Positions 24,639 through 36,953 of a stretch of 64,000 nt of DNA are shown here, in pieces. The stretch spans positions 248,001 to 312,000 of the forward strand of contig NZ_VICC01000004.1 of the NCBI RefSeq assembly GCF_006546825.1. The letters are read 5' to 3'. The position numbers were made by a program, and so were the translations under genes. This DNA comes from Actinomyces oris. Its GTDB lineage: Bacteria; Actinomycetota; Actinomycetes; Actinomycetales; Actinomycetaceae. Each line of letters opens with the position of its first letter. Position 1 is the first letter of the stretch. Below the pieces are notes generated by a model, which was not told where the DNA came from, did not search any database, and was given only the letters and a program-made list of their open reading frames with translations.

Positions 24639-25652
24639 ATGGCGCGCAATGCTGAACCCAACGGGATGGCCTCCATCGGCAAGCAGATGACGGTGGGCGG
24701 CTACGCCGCCGTCGAGCAGGGCGGGGAGGCCCCGCTGAGCCCCGATGACCTGGGCGACATCACCAAGGAGACCCCCAGGGACTCCCGGCGTCTGACCCGC
24801 AGGCAGATCATCACCCGGCGCTTCTGGCGCAACAAGGGGGCCGTCGTCGGCGCGATCGGCTTCCTGCTCATGGTGCTCTTCGCGCTCCTCGGTGACGCCG
24901 CGACCCACTGGACCTTCACCGACGTCGACTCCTCCGCCTTCCTGCAGGCCCCCAGTGCCGATCACTGGTTCGGCACCACCCAGGGCGGCCGCGACGTCTA
25001 CGCGATGGTCGTGGAGGGCACCCGCAAGTCCATGATGATCGGCGTCTTCGTCGCCCTGCTCCAGACGGGCATCGCCGCCGTCATCGGGTCCTCCGCCGCA
25101 TACTTCGGCGGCTGGTGGGAGAAGATCGCCCTGTGGGCCACCGACCTGCTCCTGGTGGTGCCCTCCTTCCTCATCATCGCGATCCTCTCCCAGCGGGCCG
25201 GAGCCGCCAAGGGCTCCATCGCGCTGTTCATCATCCTGCTGGCCGGCTTCGGGTGGATGCTCACGGCCCGCGTGGTGCGCTCCCTGACGCTGAGCGTGAA
25301 GAACCTGGAGTACGTCAATGCCGCCCGCTTCATGAACGTGCCCAGTCCCGTCATCATCGCCCGGCACATCCTGCCCAATATCGCCTCCCTGCTCATCGTG
25401 GACGCCACCATCAACGTGGCCTACGCCGTCATCAGCGAGACGACGCTGTCCTACTTCGGTTTCGGGGTCCAGTCGCCCAACACCTCCCTGGGCACCCTCA
25501 TCGCCGAGGGGCAGCGCTCCGCGACCACCTACCCCTGGATCTTCCTGGCCCCGGCCGCCGTGCTCGTCCTCATGCTCCTGTGCGTCAACGTCATGGGTGA
25601 CGGTCTGCGCGATGCCATCGATCCCTCGTCCAAGTCAGGAGGCAAGGCATGA
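24639..25652 (+). CDS. Peptide ABC importer permease, DppC type (second importer)
   Basis: 337 residues, 3 bases after the previous stop. A polar N-terminus of about 65 residues precedes [27 protein letters not shown]. The family motif [27 protein letters not shown] and the EAA loop [32 protein letters not shown] are clear. It ends near [13 protein letters not shown]. The stop overlaps the ATG of the ATPase gene. Confidence 0.92.
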   Translation: MARNAEPNGMASIGKQMTVGGYAAVEQGGEAPLSPDDLGDITKETPRDSRRLTRRQIITRRFWRNKGAVVGAIGFLLMVLFALLGDAATHWTFTDVDSSAFLQAPSADHWFGTTQGGRDVYAMVVEGTRKSMMIGVFVALLQTGIAAVIGSSAAYFGGWWEKIALWATDLLLVVPSFLIIAILSQRAGAAKGSIALFIILLAGFGWMLTARVVRSLTLSVKNLEYVNAARFMNVPSPVIIARHILPNIASLLIVDATINVAYAVISETTLSYFGFGVQSPNTSLGTLIAEGQRSATTYPWIFLAPAAVLVLMLLCVNVMGDGLRDAIDPSSKSGGKA

Positions 25653-27856
25653 GCCCCACGAGCAGCACCCGCACGTCCGCCGAGGCCACGAAGAGTGCCG
25701 CGGCCGTGCCCGCCGTCGATGCCCGCAGAGGCGACGACGCGCTGCCGGACCCCACCAGCACGGCTCCGCTGCTGGAGGTCACCGACCTGCAGGTCTCCTT
25801 CCCCTCCGAGGACGGGCGCGTCAACGCCGTGCGCGGAGTCAACCTGTCCGTCGCCCGCGGTGAGGTGCTGGCCCTGGTCGGCGAGTCCGGCTCGGGCAAG
25901 TCCGTCACCTCGACGGCGGTCATGGGACTGCTCGACGAGTCCGCCGAGGTCACCGGCTCGGTGCGCCTCCACGGCACCGAGCTGCTGGGGCGGCCCGACG
26001 GCTACATGTCCCGTATCCGCGGCTCCCAGGTCGCCATGGTCTTCCAGGACCCGCTCAGCGCCCTGACCCCCGTGTACACGGTGGGCGCCCAGATCGTCGA
26101 GGCCCTGAGGATCCACCAGCCCGGCATGAGCGAGGCGGACGCCCACAAGCGCGCCGTCGAGCTGCTCGACCTGGTGGGCATCCCCAACCCGCAGGTGCGT
26201 GCTAAGGCTTACCCCCACGAGTTCTCCGGCGGCATGCGCCAGCGGGCCGTCATCGCCATCGCGATCGCCAACGACCCCGATCTCATCATCGCCGACGAGC
26301 CCACCACGGCCCTCGACGTCACCATCCAGGCCCAGATCCTTGACGTGCTGCGTACCGCCCAGAAGGAGACCGGTGCCGGCGTCATCATGATTACCCACGA
26401 CCTGGGGGTCGTGGCCGGTATGGCGGACCGGGTGGCCGTCATGTACGCCGGGCGCATCGTGGAGACCGGCGACGTCGACGACATCTTCTACCGCTCGCGC
26501 ATGCCTTACACGATCGGCCTGCTCGGCTCCCTGCCCCGTCTGGACGCGCGCAAGGACTCGGCCCTGGCCACCCTGGAGGGCAATCCGCCCTCCCTGCTCG
26601 AGCTGCCCCGAGGGTGCCCCTTCATCCCCCGCTGCCCCATGGCCCAGGCCGAGTGCGCCCAGGAGGAGCCGGAGCTCACCCTCGTGGAGCGCGACGGGAC
26701 CGACGGCCAGGAGGCCGGCTCCGGCGCCCAGTACTCGGCCTGCCACCGCCGCGACGAGATCGAGCGGGACCAGCTCGACTACTCCCACATCTACCCCGTC
26801 CCGGCGCTCAAGACTCCCGAGACCATGAGCCTGCCGCACGCCGAGCGCCCCGAGGTCCTGCGCGTCACCGACCTCGTTAAGGAGTTCCCCCTCATGAAGG
26901 GCGCCGTCTTCAAAAGACGCGTGGGCACCGTCCACGCCGTCGACGGCGTCTCCTTCGACGTCCGCCGGGGTGAGACCCTGGCCCTGGTCGGCGAGTCCGG
27001 ATGCGGCAAGACCACCACCCTCATGGAGGTCCTCTCCCTCCAGGCGCCCCAGGAGGGCACGATCGTGGTCCTGGGCAAGGACACGGCCGACCTGGGGCGG
27101 GCCCAGCGCCGCCAGGTGCGCCGCGACCTGCAGATCGTCTTCCAGGACCCCATGGCCTCCCTGGACCCGCGCCTGCCGATCTTCGACATCATCGCCGAGC
27201 CGCTGCGGGCCAACGGCTGGAAGAAGGCGGATATCGGGCCGCGCATCGAGGAGCTCATGGAGCTCGTCGGGCTCGAGCCCAGCCACGCCAACCGCTACCC
27301 GCGCAACTTCTCCGGCGGGCAGCGCCAGCGCATCGGCATCGCCCGCGCCCTGGCCCTCGAACCCAGCCTCCTGGTCCTCGATGAGCCGGTCTCCGCCCTG
27401 GACGTGTCCATTCAGGCCGGTGTCATCAACCTGCTCGACGAGCTGCGCGCCACCATGGGCCTGAGCTACCTCTTCGTGGCCCACGACCTGTCAGTGGTGC
27501 GCCACATCGCCGACCGCGTCGCCGTCATGTACTTGGGGCGGATCGTGGAGATCGGCGACGTCGACACCATCTTCGAGGCCCCGGCCCACCCCTACACCCA
27601 GGCCCTGCTCTCGGCGATCCCCATCCCGGACCCGGCCAAGGAGCGCGGCCGCAGCCGCATCGTCCTGGAGGGCGACATGCCCAGCCCCGCCAACCCGCCC
27701 TCGGGTTGCCGCTTCCGCACCCGCTGCCCGAAGTTCGCCTCAGGACTCACCGACGACGAGCGCTCGGCCTGCCTGGGAGCCATGCCGGAGTTCCGCTCCC
27801 AGGGCGAGGACCACGACGTCGCCTGCTACTACCCCGAGCGCACCGCGGTCTTCTGA
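25649..27856 (+). CDS. Fused peptide ABC importer ATPases (DppD-DppF) (second importer)
   Basis: 735 residues; ATG at 25649 overlaps the previous stop and has AGGAGG upstream. Domain 1 has Walker A GESGSGKS (78-85), FSGGMRQR and [14 protein letters not shown]-terminal oligopeptide-transporter extension follows with cysteines [14 protein letters not shown]. Domain 2 has Walker A GESGCGKT (448-455), FSGGQRQR and [12 protein letters not shown], again with a Cys-containing extension ([13 protein letters not shown]). Such four-Cys extensions occur in Dpp/Opp ATPases and bind an iron-sulfur cluster in some. There is no His-rich insert here. It is followed after 119 bases by its receptor. Confidence 0.92.
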   Translation: MSPTSSTRTSAEATKSAAAVPAVDARRGDDALPDPTSTAPLLEVTDLQVSFPSEDGRVNAVRGVNLSVARGEVLALVGESGSGKSVTSTAVMGLLDESAEVTGSVRLHGTELLGRPDGYMSRIRGSQVAMVFQDPLSALTPVYTVGAQIVEALRIHQPGMSEADAHKRAVELLDLVGIPNPQVRAKAYPHEFSGGMRQRAVIAIAIANDPDLIIADEPTTALDVTIQAQILDVLRTAQKETGAGVIMITHDLGVVAGMADRVAVMYAGRIVETGDVDDIFYRSRMPYTIGLLGSLPRLDARKDSALATLEGNPPSLLELPRGCPFIPRCPMAQAECAQEEPELTLVERDGTDGQEAGSGAQYSACHRRDEIERDQLDYSHIYPVPALKTPETMSLPHAERPEVLRVTDLVKEFPLMKGAVFKRRVGTVHAVDGVSFDVRRGETLALVGESGCGKTTTLMEVLSLQAPQEGTIVVLGKDTADLGRAQRRQVRRDLQIVFQDPMASLDPRLPIFDIIAEPLRANGWKKADIGPRIEELMELVGLEPSHANRYPRNFSGGQRQRIGIARALALEPSLLVLDEPVSALDVSIQAGVINLLDELRATMGLSYLFVAHDLSVVRHIADRVAVMYLGRIVEIGDVDTIFEAPAHPYTQALLSAIPIPDPAKERGRSRIVLEGDMPSPANPPSGCRFRTRCPKFASGLTDDERSACLGAMPEFRSQGEDHDVACYYPERTAVF

Positions 27857-27887
27857 GGTCCCCCGCCCCGAGTCCTCCCATCGCACT

Positions 27888-27926
27888 GTCCACCGATCCA
27901 GTCCACCGATCCAGTCCACCGATCCT
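27888..27926 (+). repeat. 13-bp direct repeat, three copies
   Basis: GTCCACCGATCCA occurs three times in a row (the third ends in T) in the gap between the ATPase and receptor genes. It is noncoding and may be replication slippage. Confidence 0.8.
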
Positions 27927-27975
27927 GCCCACCACCGCGCGCCGACGACGGCGCCCTTAGTGAACGGAGATTCCC

Positions 27976-29643
27976 ATGAAGCTCAACCGTCGCATGTTCC
28001 TTGCCACGACGGCCTCCGCGGCCGTCCTGACCGCCCTGGCCGCCTGCGCCAAGAACGGCTCCGGCTCCTCGGGCTCCACCGCCGGCGTGCCCACCGCCGC
28101 CCCCGACGAGCTCCAGGACGGGGGCACGCTGCGCTTCGGCATCGGCTCGGCTCCGGCGAACTGGAACGTCGCGACCGTGGACGGCAACGTCGTCGACACA
28201 CGGCTGGTCATGAAGTTCGTCGCCCCCTACGTCGTCGACTGGGCCGAGGACGGCAAGGCGACGCCGAACCCCGACTTCCTCACCAAGCTCGAGGCAGCGG
28301 AGGCCGGTGGCAAGACCGTGGTCACCGTGGCCGTCAACGAGAAGGCCACCTGGGGCAACGGACGCAAGTGGGACTCCGAGGACATCAAGGCGTTCTTCGA
28401 CCACGTCAAGGACCCCAGCTACTCCTGGGCCACCGTCGAGGGAATCGACAAGGTCGAGAAGGTCGAGATCGTGGACAAGCAGACCGCCAAGGTCACCTTC
28501 AACTCGGTCTACCCCGACTGGTCCTACGCCCTGGCCGGCATCAGCCCCAAGGAGCTCATGGCCGATGCCAAGACCTTCAACGAGTCGATGGCCGGCGCCA
28601 CCAAGTTCAACAACGACTACTTCGCCGGCCCCTTCAAGATCAAGAGCTACGACGAGTCCAAGCAGGTCATCACCCTGGAGCGCAACGACAAGTGGTGGGG
28701 CGCCGCCCCCAAGCTCGAGACCGTCACCCTGCACGTCCTGGACGACTCGGCCATGGGACAGGCCTTCGCCAACAAGGAGATCGACGTCCTGGACTACATC
28801 TTCTCCGCCGACGTCTACCAGCAGGCCAGCGGCCGTGACGACGCCGAGGTCCGCCAGAACACCGGCCTGCAGTGGCGCCACATCATGTTCAACGCCTCCT
28901 CCGGCCCCCTGGCGGACAAGGCCGTGCGCCAGGCCATCACCCGGGCCTGCGACCGCGAGGCCATCGCCGCCTCCGACCTGGCGGGCCTGCCCGTGGACGC
29001 CAAGAAGACCCTCATGGGCAACCGCTTCTTCCTGCCCGTCCAGGAGGGCTACCAGGACAACTCCACCAGCTGGGGACACGACGTCGAGGCCGCCAAGAAG
29101 CTGCTCGACGGCGCCGGCTGGGTGGCCGGCTCCGACGGCGTGCGCGCCAAGGACGGCACGAAGCTCGAGCTGGTGATGACCATCCCCTCCAACGCCCCGG
29201 TGGCCACCAACGAGGCCAACCTCCTTCAGAAGCAGCTGGGCGAGGTCGGCATCAAGCTCAGTGTCTCCACGGTCGAGATCGACAAGTACTTCCCGGAGTA
29301 CATCAACAAGAAGAACTACGCGCTGACGGCCTTCACCACCGAGAACACCCAGTACCCCCTGGCCAACGTGGGCCAGTACTACGCCTCGACCAGCCAGTCC
29401 AACTACACCGGACTGTCCGTTCCCGAGGTCGACCAGCACGTCGCCAAGATCGGCTCGACCCCCGACGGCGCTGAGCGCAACAAGCTCGCCAACGAGCTCG
29501 ACAAGATCCTGTGGGAGAACGTCTTCAACATCCCGATCTACCAGCGCATGCAGCTGACCGCCGTGCCCAAGACGCTGCGCAACTTCGGCGCCCAGGGGCT
29601 GGCCTCCTTCCGGCCCGAGAGCATCGGCTACGTCAAGAGCTGA
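27976..29643 (+). CDS. ABC importer family-5 substrate-binding lipoprotein (second importer)
   Basis: 555 residues from the ATG at 27976 (GGAG upstream). The signal is twin-arginine-like (NRRMFLA) with lipobox LAA-Cys24. Domain order is normal: GGTLRFGIGSAPANWN, NEKATWGNGRKWDSEDIKAFFDH, then NDYFAGPFKIKSYDESKQVITLERNDKWWG, KAVRQAITRACDREAI, and a C-terminal lobe ending in NIPIYQRMQLTAVPKTLRNFG. It closes the second importer operon, whereas the first importer has its receptor at the start. Ligand probably peptide. It serves as an internal control for the rotated receptor at 18029. Confidence 0.92.
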   Translation: MKLNRRMFLATTASAAVLTALAACAKNGSGSSGSTAGVPTAAPDELQDGGTLRFGIGSAPANWNVATVDGNVVDTRLVMKFVAPYVVDWAEDGKATPNPDFLTKLEAAEAGGKTVVTVAVNEKATWGNGRKWDSEDIKAFFDHVKDPSYSWATVEGIDKVEKVEIVDKQTAKVTFNSVYPDWSYALAGISPKELMADAKTFNESMAGATKFNNDYFAGPFKIKSYDESKQVITLERNDKWWGAAPKLETVTLHVLDDSAMGQAFANKEIDVLDYIFSADVYQQASGRDDAEVRQNTGLQWRHIMFNASSGPLADKAVRQAITRACDREAIAASDLAGLPVDAKKTLMGNRFFLPVQEGYQDNSTSWGHDVEAAKKLLDGAGWVAGSDGVRAKDGTKLELVMTIPSNAPVATNEANLLQKQLGEVGIKLSVSTVEIDKYFPEYINKKNYALTAFTTENTQYPLANVGQYYASTSQSNYTGLSVPEVDQHVAKIGSTPDGAERNKLANELDKILWENVFNIPIYQRMQLTAVPKTLRNFGAQGLASFRPESIGYVKS

Positions 29644-29647
29644 GCCG

Positions 29648-30412
29648 GTGCCCTCAACCGGAGCGGATGACGACGGACGCGAGCCGGTGCGGCATGATGC
29701 GCCCGTGCAAGAAGACGTGCCCACCACCGTGACCACCACTGTGCCTCCGGTCATGCCGACCGTCGTCATCCGCTCCCTGCCGGCCCGCCTGGGCACCGTC
29801 CTCATCGGCCTGGCCGCGGTGGGGATGTCCCTGACGATCGGCCTGGCCGACGGCGCCGCCCACGGGCTGCGCACCCTGGCCTGGGCGGGGCTGCTCACCT
29901 TCCTCACCTGGCTGCTGTGGTGGGCCCCGCAGATCACCCTGGCCCCGCGGGCCCTCACCATCCGCAACGCCTGGCGCACTCACGTGCTGGGCTGGGACGA
30001 GGTCGAGATGTGCCGCACCCGTTGGGGGCTGTCGGTCATCACCCGTGACGACGTCGAGGTGCGGGCCTCGGCCGCTCCCCGCCGCGGCGGCATGGCCGAG
30101 TCCTTCCGGCGCCGCCAGGAGCTGCGCGAGCAGCAGGAGCGGCGCGACGGCCTGCGGGACACCGAGCCGGCCCCGGCGGTGCGCCCGGAGTACCTGGTGG
30201 GGGAGGGGACTCACCGCACCAACCTCGACACCGGTGATGCCGGGGCCCTCATCGAGGCCTACGCCGAGCAGGTGCGCAGCCTTCCCGCTCGGGCCGCGGA
30301 CGATGCGGCGCCCGGCGCGGCTACCGGCGCCACCAGCGGCCTCAACCGTCCGGTCGTCGCCGCCGCCGGACTGCTCGCCGTCGCGCTCGCGGCAGTGACC
30401 GTGCTGCTGTGA
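29648..30412 (+). CDS. Membrane protein with bacterial PH-like domain
   Basis: 254 residues from a GTG at 29648, only 4 bases after the receptor stop; a GTG at 29705 is an alternative. Two hydrophobic helices (about 45-90) precede a short beta-rich domain (ITLAPRALTIRNAWRTHVLGWDEVEMCRTRWGLSVITRDDVEVRASA) that reads like the small bacterial PH domains found in actinobacterial membrane proteins. An Arg/Glu-rich linker and a last transmembrane helix close the protein. Function unknown. It may be co-transcribed with the importer by read-through. Confidence 0.65.
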   Translation: MPSTGADDDGREPVRHDAPVQEDVPTTVTTTVPPVMPTVVIRSLPARLGTVLIGLAAVGMSLTIGLADGAAHGLRTLAWAGLLTFLTWLLWWAPQITLAPRALTIRNAWRTHVLGWDEVEMCRTRWGLSVITRDDVEVRASAAPRRGGMAESFRRRQELREQQERRDGLRDTEPAPAVRPEYLVGEGTHRTNLDTGDAGALIEAYAEQVRSLPARAADDAAPGAATGATSGLNRPVVAAAGLLAVALAAVTVLL

Positions 30413-30487
30413 CGTGGCCTACCACTGCTCCGATGGACGGCGAGACGGACGAGTGCGCACTGGGAGTGCGGCGGGAGGGGTAGTCGA

Positions 30488-31690
30488 ATGAAGCTGATGG
30501 CGGAGGACTACGTCGTTGAGTTTCTTGTGTCGCGAGGCCTGTATGTTCTGGCGAATTCGGCAGTTCCAGTATTGCTGGCGATAGCTGTCGCATCGGAGGG
30601 CTACAGCGCCTCCGGTGTCGGGCTCGTTCTCGGCGTGGGTGCGCTGCCGGGCATCCTGGGTGCGTTGTTGGCTCCGCAGATGCTGGTCCACGTCAGCCCC
30701 AAGACCATGTTCGGCGGTGCGGCAGCCGCATGGATCGTCATTTGTGGCGGGATCGCGATACTGAGTCGTGCCGGATCGGTTGGCCTCGGCGTCTACGTCA
30801 CTGTGTCGTTCACATTGGAGTTTGTCGCATCGATCATGTATCCAACGATGGGGTCCTATGTCGCAGACCTTGTGCGATCGGATCTGCTGGATCGGATGAA
30901 TTCTGCCAGGGCTGTCGTCGCTGGTCTGTGCGCGGTCGCCGGCCCTGGAGTTATCGCGCTGGTGCAGTCATGGCGAGGTGTTTCAGACGCTTGGTGGTTG
31001 GTATCCCTACTGATGCTCGTGTGCCTGCTCTCCCAGAGCCGCCTGCCGAAGGGGCGCAGAACGGGTGGTGCGGATCGCGTGACCGCGCTGAAGCGGGGAC
31101 TGCAGGCCGCTGCACGTTCCCGAGGTGTTCTCGTTGTGCTGGTCGCCTCCGGGGTGTGGCACTTTACTGTGTGGGGGAGTTACATGACGCTATTCCCCGT
31201 CGTGCTGCGCGATGAGTATCAGGCGTTATGGTTCATCGGTGTCAGCGAGTCCTTGTTTGCGGTCGGTGGAATCGTGGGGTCCATGGTTCGTCTGCCATCC
31301 CGCTTGTCGCGCCCAGTGCTCTGCCTGGTTGCGCTTCTCAGCTTCGTTCCGGTTCCGGTCAGCGTGGTGCTCGGTGCGCCTCTGTGGCTGGTCGCTGTGT
31401 CCCTCTTCGTGTCAAGTGCTGTGATTGCGTCGACGAGTGTGGCTTGGGAGACGTTTCTTCAGTCTCGAGTCGAGCGTGATGCACTGCCTTCTGTGCTCGC
31501 CTTGGACTACCTCGCCGGGGATGGTGTCGCGCCGCTTGGCTATGTGGCTGTTCCTGCCCTTGCGGTGTGGCTGGGGCAGGGCGAGGGTGTGCTGATGACC
31601 GCTGGGGCATGCGTCGTGGTGCTGCTCGGGTGCCTGTGGGCATATGCCGTTTCTCCGGAGGTGGAGGACGTCGAATCGGCTGCGGAGTGA
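30488..31690 (+). CDS. MFS transporter, lower-GC and probably acquired
   Basis: 400 residues with about twelve hydrophobic helices, preceded by GGGAGGGG. The fold follows the major facilitator superfamily: a first helix set with [36 protein letters not shown] and the loop [31 protein letters not shown], then a second half from about 215. The branch is that of small drug or metabolite exporters. Codon use is visibly poorer in third-position G/C than in the genes on both sides, which suggests horizontal acquisition. Substrate unknown. Confidence 0.8.
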   Translation: MKLMAEDYVVEFLVSRGLYVLANSAVPVLLAIAVASEGYSASGVGLVLGVGALPGILGALLAPQMLVHVSPKTMFGGAAAAWIVICGGIAILSRAGSVGLGVYVTVSFTLEFVASIMYPTMGSYVADLVRSDLLDRMNSARAVVAGLCAVAGPGVIALVQSWRGVSDAWWLVSLLMLVCLLSQSRLPKGRRTGGADRVTALKRGLQAAARSRGVLVVLVASGVWHFTVWGSYMTLFPVVLRDEYQALWFIGVSESLFAVGGIVGSMVRLPSRLSRPVLCLVALLSFVPVPVSVVLGAPLWLVAVSLFVSSAVIASTSVAWETFLQSRVERDALPSVLALDYLAGDGVAPLGYVAVPALAVWLGQGEGVLMTAGACVVVLLGCLWAYAVSPEVEDVESAAE

Positions 31691-31898
31691 TCGGCAGCTC
31701 GTGGTTCGCAGTTTCGCGATGCGGTTGATGCTGCCGGTGCCTGAATGGTCGAGGTGAGGGGCGGCACATGCCGGGTGTTGGCCCGGCCATGGCAGGTCGC
31801 GACCGGCGTCCTCTAGTCTTTCTCTGTTTCGTGCCCTGTGGTCGGTGCCTGAGCGGTGCCTGGCCCGCGGCGTCCTCCCACCGGAAGAAGTGCCCCCT

Positions 31899-33821
<1,923 letters not shown>

Positions 33822-33836
33822 GAGGAACCGCCGCCC

Positions 33837-36665
33837 ATGAGCCAGTCCGTCAACCGCGGGGAGAAGCCTGCCGCTCCCGAGGCCGCAGCCGACGCCGTCG
33901 AGCCCGCCGCGCCTGTCGCAGTTGTTGAGTCCGTCGAGCAGGCCGAGGAGTCCGGGGAGGCTGCGGAGACTCTGGCCGCCGAACGGCCTGAGGACAGGGC
34001 TGCCGATGGCGACTCCGCCGAGGGCGAGCACGCCGACGACACGCCGACCCTCAACCTCGATGAGGAGTCCCAGGACGATCCGGACGAGGAGCCCGGCGCC
34101 GAGGCCCACGAGCCGCAGGAGGCCGCTGAGGCTGTCGAGGCAGTGAAGCCCGCGGAGGTGGCCGAGCCGGCCGAGTCCATCGAGCAGGCCGAGGAGGTTC
34201 CGGCCGTCGAGCGGCCCGAGGATGGGACGGCCGAGGGCGACTCCGCTGAGGGCGGGGACGCCGATGGCACCCCGACTCTCAACCTCGACGGCGAGTCCCA
34301 GGACGAGCCGGTGGAGACTGCCGAATCGGTCGAGCCGGCTGAGGAGCCCGGTGCCGAGGCCCAGGAGGGGGAGCCCGCCGGGACAGTTGAGGCCGTGAAG
34401 CCCGCTCAGGTGGCCGAGGCGGCCCAGCCTGCTGCGCCTGCCGAGTCCGCTGTGCCTGTTGAGCCGGCTGAGTCCGTCGAGCACTCCGAGGAGTCTGAGG
34501 AGGCTCCGGCCGTCGTCGAGCAGCCTGAGGAGAAGGCTCCCGCCACTGAAGCCGCCGAACCGTTGGCGACGCCGGCATCGATGCGCGTCGTCGACGAGGC
34601 GGCCACCCCTGCTGAGGCCCTCTCGCCCTATGAGTCGGCCGGCGCCGATGCGTCTGCCGAGACCCGGCGGGGCACCGCATGGAGCCCCGATTCCGGCGAC
34701 ATGCCGCCGTCAATCACACCGAAGAGCCTGTCCGGGGCGTCGCCCTCGGCACCCGAGCAGTCCACACCCGCCGTCGACGCCGACCGAGCCGCTGAACCCG
34801 CCAAGGGCGATGCCGATCTGCTGGGGGACAACGCCGCCCCCGCAGCCGTCCCCGGGACCCTGGCCGCGGCCGCGACGACGCACAAGCCCGCCAAGGCCCA
34901 GAACGTTGCGAAGAAGACCAACAGCGCAGCAGTCGGGTCGGGCTCCTCGCGCCGTCGGCGCCTCGTCCCCGCTGCCTGCGCCGCCGGGGCTGCGGCCCTG
35001 CTGCTGGCCTGGGGCGGCATCGCCTGGTGGACCACCCAGCACATTGCCTCTGGCACCACCGTCTCCGGCGTCGATGTCTCCGGCCTGAGCCCCAAGAAGG
35101 CCCACGAGCGCATCGGTAAGGGAGTCGGCGACCAGCTCGCCCAGCCCGTCACCCTCACCGTCGGGCAGGGCAGTTCCGAGCTCGTGCCCGCTAAGTCGGG
35201 AATCTCGGTCGACACCGACGCCTCGGTCAAGAAGCTCACTGGATTCACCCTCAACCCCCTCACCCTGGCTCAGCGCCTTGGCGGCCAGCACACTGACGCC
35301 GTCATCCGGGTCGATTCCACCGCGCTGCGCGGTGCCCTGGAGGACCGGGTCGACACGATGGCCAATGGTGCGGTCTCGGCGACCGTGACCCTGGATGGCA
35401 CCAAGCCGGTCACCACGCCCGCGAGCAACGGCATCGGACTCGACGTCGAGGCTTCTCTCAAGCAGATCGGCGGCACCTGGCCTCTGGGGAAGAAGACCCT
35501 GGCCATGGCCGAGGGTACCGCGACCCCCGCCATCACCGACGAGGAGGCCTCCGAGTTCGTTGACGGCACCCTCACGCCGCTGCTCTCCAGCGGACTGACC
35601 GTGAACACGGCCGGCGCCGGCGCGCAGAGCAAGAACCCTGGCGCGGCCGCGGCCTTCTCCCCGCAGGACACCGCTGAGATGCTGAAGATCTCCTCCGAGG
35701 GCGGCACCTTGAGCGCCACCTTCGACCCGACCGCGCTGCGCGACGCCATCGTCGCCAGAGTCGGCCAGGTCGAGACCCCCGCCCAGAACGCGACCTGGAA
35801 GATCGACGGCTCCGCCACTGGTGCCCCCGGGGCGCGTCCCCAGTACGTCCCCGCCGCTCAGGGGAAGACCATCGACACCGCCGCCCTGTCCGCGAGCCTG
35901 CTCAAGGCCGGCACCTCCGCCTCCGACGTCGCCGGCCGGACCGTGACCCTGCCGATGGTCGTGTCCGAGCCGACGGTGAAGACGCCGCAGAACGAGTGGG
36001 GTATCAGCGAGGCGATCGGAGAGTTCGCTACCCCGTACAACGCCGGGGACGCGCCGCGCACCCAGAACCTCACTCGCGGGGCCGAGCTCGTCAACGGCAC
36101 CGTCGTCAAGCCCGGCGAGGTCTTCTCCCTGGAGAAGACCCTCGGCGAGGTCGACTACGAGCACGGCTTCGCCGACGCCGGAGTCATCTCCAACGGGCAG
36201 CACGTCGACTCCCTGGGCGGCGGGCTGAGCCAGGTGGCCACCACCGTCTTCAACGCCGGCTTTGAGGCCGGTATGGACGACACCGAGCACCACGCCCACC
36301 AGTACTACTTCGACCGCTACCCGGCCGGGCGCGAGGCCACCTTGTGGACCGGCAAGCTCGACGTGAAGTTCACCAACTCCACGTCCCACGCGGTGTTGGT
36401 CCAGGCCTGGCTGGACGGCGAGCAGATCCACGTGCGGATGTGGTCCACGAAGTACTACGACGTGTCGATCACCTCCTCGGACCGGTTCAACTTCCGCCCG
36501 GTGTCCACTGAGCGCAAGTCCGGCCCCGGCTGCGAGCCCTACTCGGGCGGCAACCCCGGCTTCGACATCACCGTCACCCGCACCCGCAAGCACGACGGCA
36601 AGGCCTTGCCTGACGACGTGCTCACTACCCAGTACGCCGCCGACAACGACATCGTCTGCTCCTGA
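33837..36665 (+). CDS. VanW-family protein with long acidic N-terminus and peptidoglycan-binding domains
   Basis: 942 residues. The first 370 are acidic and rich in Glu, Pro and Ala, with an internal duplication: ERPEDRAADGDSAEG..DTPTLNLDEESQDDP recurs about 85 residues later as ERPEDGTAEGDSAEG..GTPTLNLDGESQDEP. One transmembrane helix follows (VPAACAAGAAALLLAWGGIAWW). Outside it are repeats resembling the PG-binding-4 domain, then a VanW domain from about 720 (LTRGAELVNGTVVKPGEVFSLEKTLGEV, GGGLSQVATTVFNAGFEAGM, HQYYFDRYPAGREATL). The acidic part should be cytoplasmic and the rest extracellular. VanW function is unclear; a cell-wall role is inferred from the domains. Confidence 0.88.
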   Translation: MSQSVNRGEKPAAPEAAADAVEPAAPVAVVESVEQAEESGEAAETLAAERPEDRAADGDSAEGEHADDTPTLNLDEESQDDPDEEPGAEAHEPQEAAEAVEAVKPAEVAEPAESIEQAEEVPAVERPEDGTAEGDSAEGGDADGTPTLNLDGESQDEPVETAESVEPAEEPGAEAQEGEPAGTVEAVKPAQVAEAAQPAAPAESAVPVEPAESVEHSEESEEAPAVVEQPEEKAPATEAAEPLATPASMRVVDEAATPAEALSPYESAGADASAETRRGTAWSPDSGDMPPSITPKSLSGASPSAPEQSTPAVDADRAAEPAKGDADLLGDNAAPAAVPGTLAAAATTHKPAKAQNVAKKTNSAAVGSGSSRRRRLVPAACAAGAAALLLAWGGIAWWTTQHIASGTTVSGVDVSGLSPKKAHERIGKGVGDQLAQPVTLTVGQGSSELVPAKSGISVDTDASVKKLTGFTLNPLTLAQRLGGQHTDAVIRVDSTALRGALEDRVDTMANGAVSATVTLDGTKPVTTPASNGIGLDVEASLKQIGGTWPLGKKTLAMAEGTATPAITDEEASEFVDGTLTPLLSSGLTVNTAGAGAQSKNPGAAAAFSPQDTAEMLKISSEGGTLSATFDPTALRDAIVARVGQVETPAQNATWKIDGSATGAPGARPQYVPAAQGKTIDTAALSASLLKAGTSASDVAGRTVTLPMVVSEPTVKTPQNEWGISEAIGEFATPYNAGDAPRTQNLTRGAELVNGTVVKPGEVFSLEKTLGEVDYEHGFADAGVISNGQHVDSLGGGLSQVATTVFNAGFEAGMDDTEHHAHQYYFDRYPAGREATLWTGKLDVKFTNSTSHAVLVQAWLDGEQIHVRMWSTKYYDVSITSSDRFNFRPVSTERKSGPGCEPYSGGNPGFDITVTRTRKHDGKALPDDVLTTQYAADNDIVCS

Positions 36666-36677
36666 GACAGGGCGCCC

Positions 36678-36704
36678 CCCGGCAGCCTGGAGCCCTGCCG
36701 GGGT
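36678..36704 (+). terminator. Hairpin after the VanW gene
   Basis: CCCCGGCAG pairs with CTGCCGGGG across a 9-base loop, 12 bases after the stop. No T-run; it runs into repeat family B copy 2. Confidence 0.55.
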
Positions 36705-36744
36705 GCAGCGCCGGTGCGGCGTTGATGTCAGCGCCATGGACACT
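36700..36744 (-). repeat. Family B repeat, partial copy
   Basis: On the minus strand the sequence GTGTCCATGGCGCTGACATC is followed by a CACCGGCG(C/T)TGCAC segment. This matches the left half of the element at 58418-58539 with only a few differences. Only one half is present here. It lies between the VanW gene and ferredoxin. Confidence 0.65.
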
Positions 36745-36953
36745 GAGGCCTTTCTCGGCGCTCCTAGGGCGGTGTTACCTGTGACATTCGCGCTGCGGCA
36801 GTGACGTAATCACGGTGTGGCAACCCTGAGTTTTCGGCGTGCTGACGGCCACTCTTTCGCCTCTTGGGCCGACGGGCGCCGGGGGACCATACTTGGCCCG
36901 ACCCCGCTCACCCTCGCGGGCGGATTCCCCTGAGAAGAAAGGACACTGCTGCC

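Noticed and set aside
36661-36953. Riboswitch or leader RNA ahead of fdxA.
   Set aside because: The gap is explained by a terminator hairpin and a half copy of repeat B; no known riboswitch core seen.
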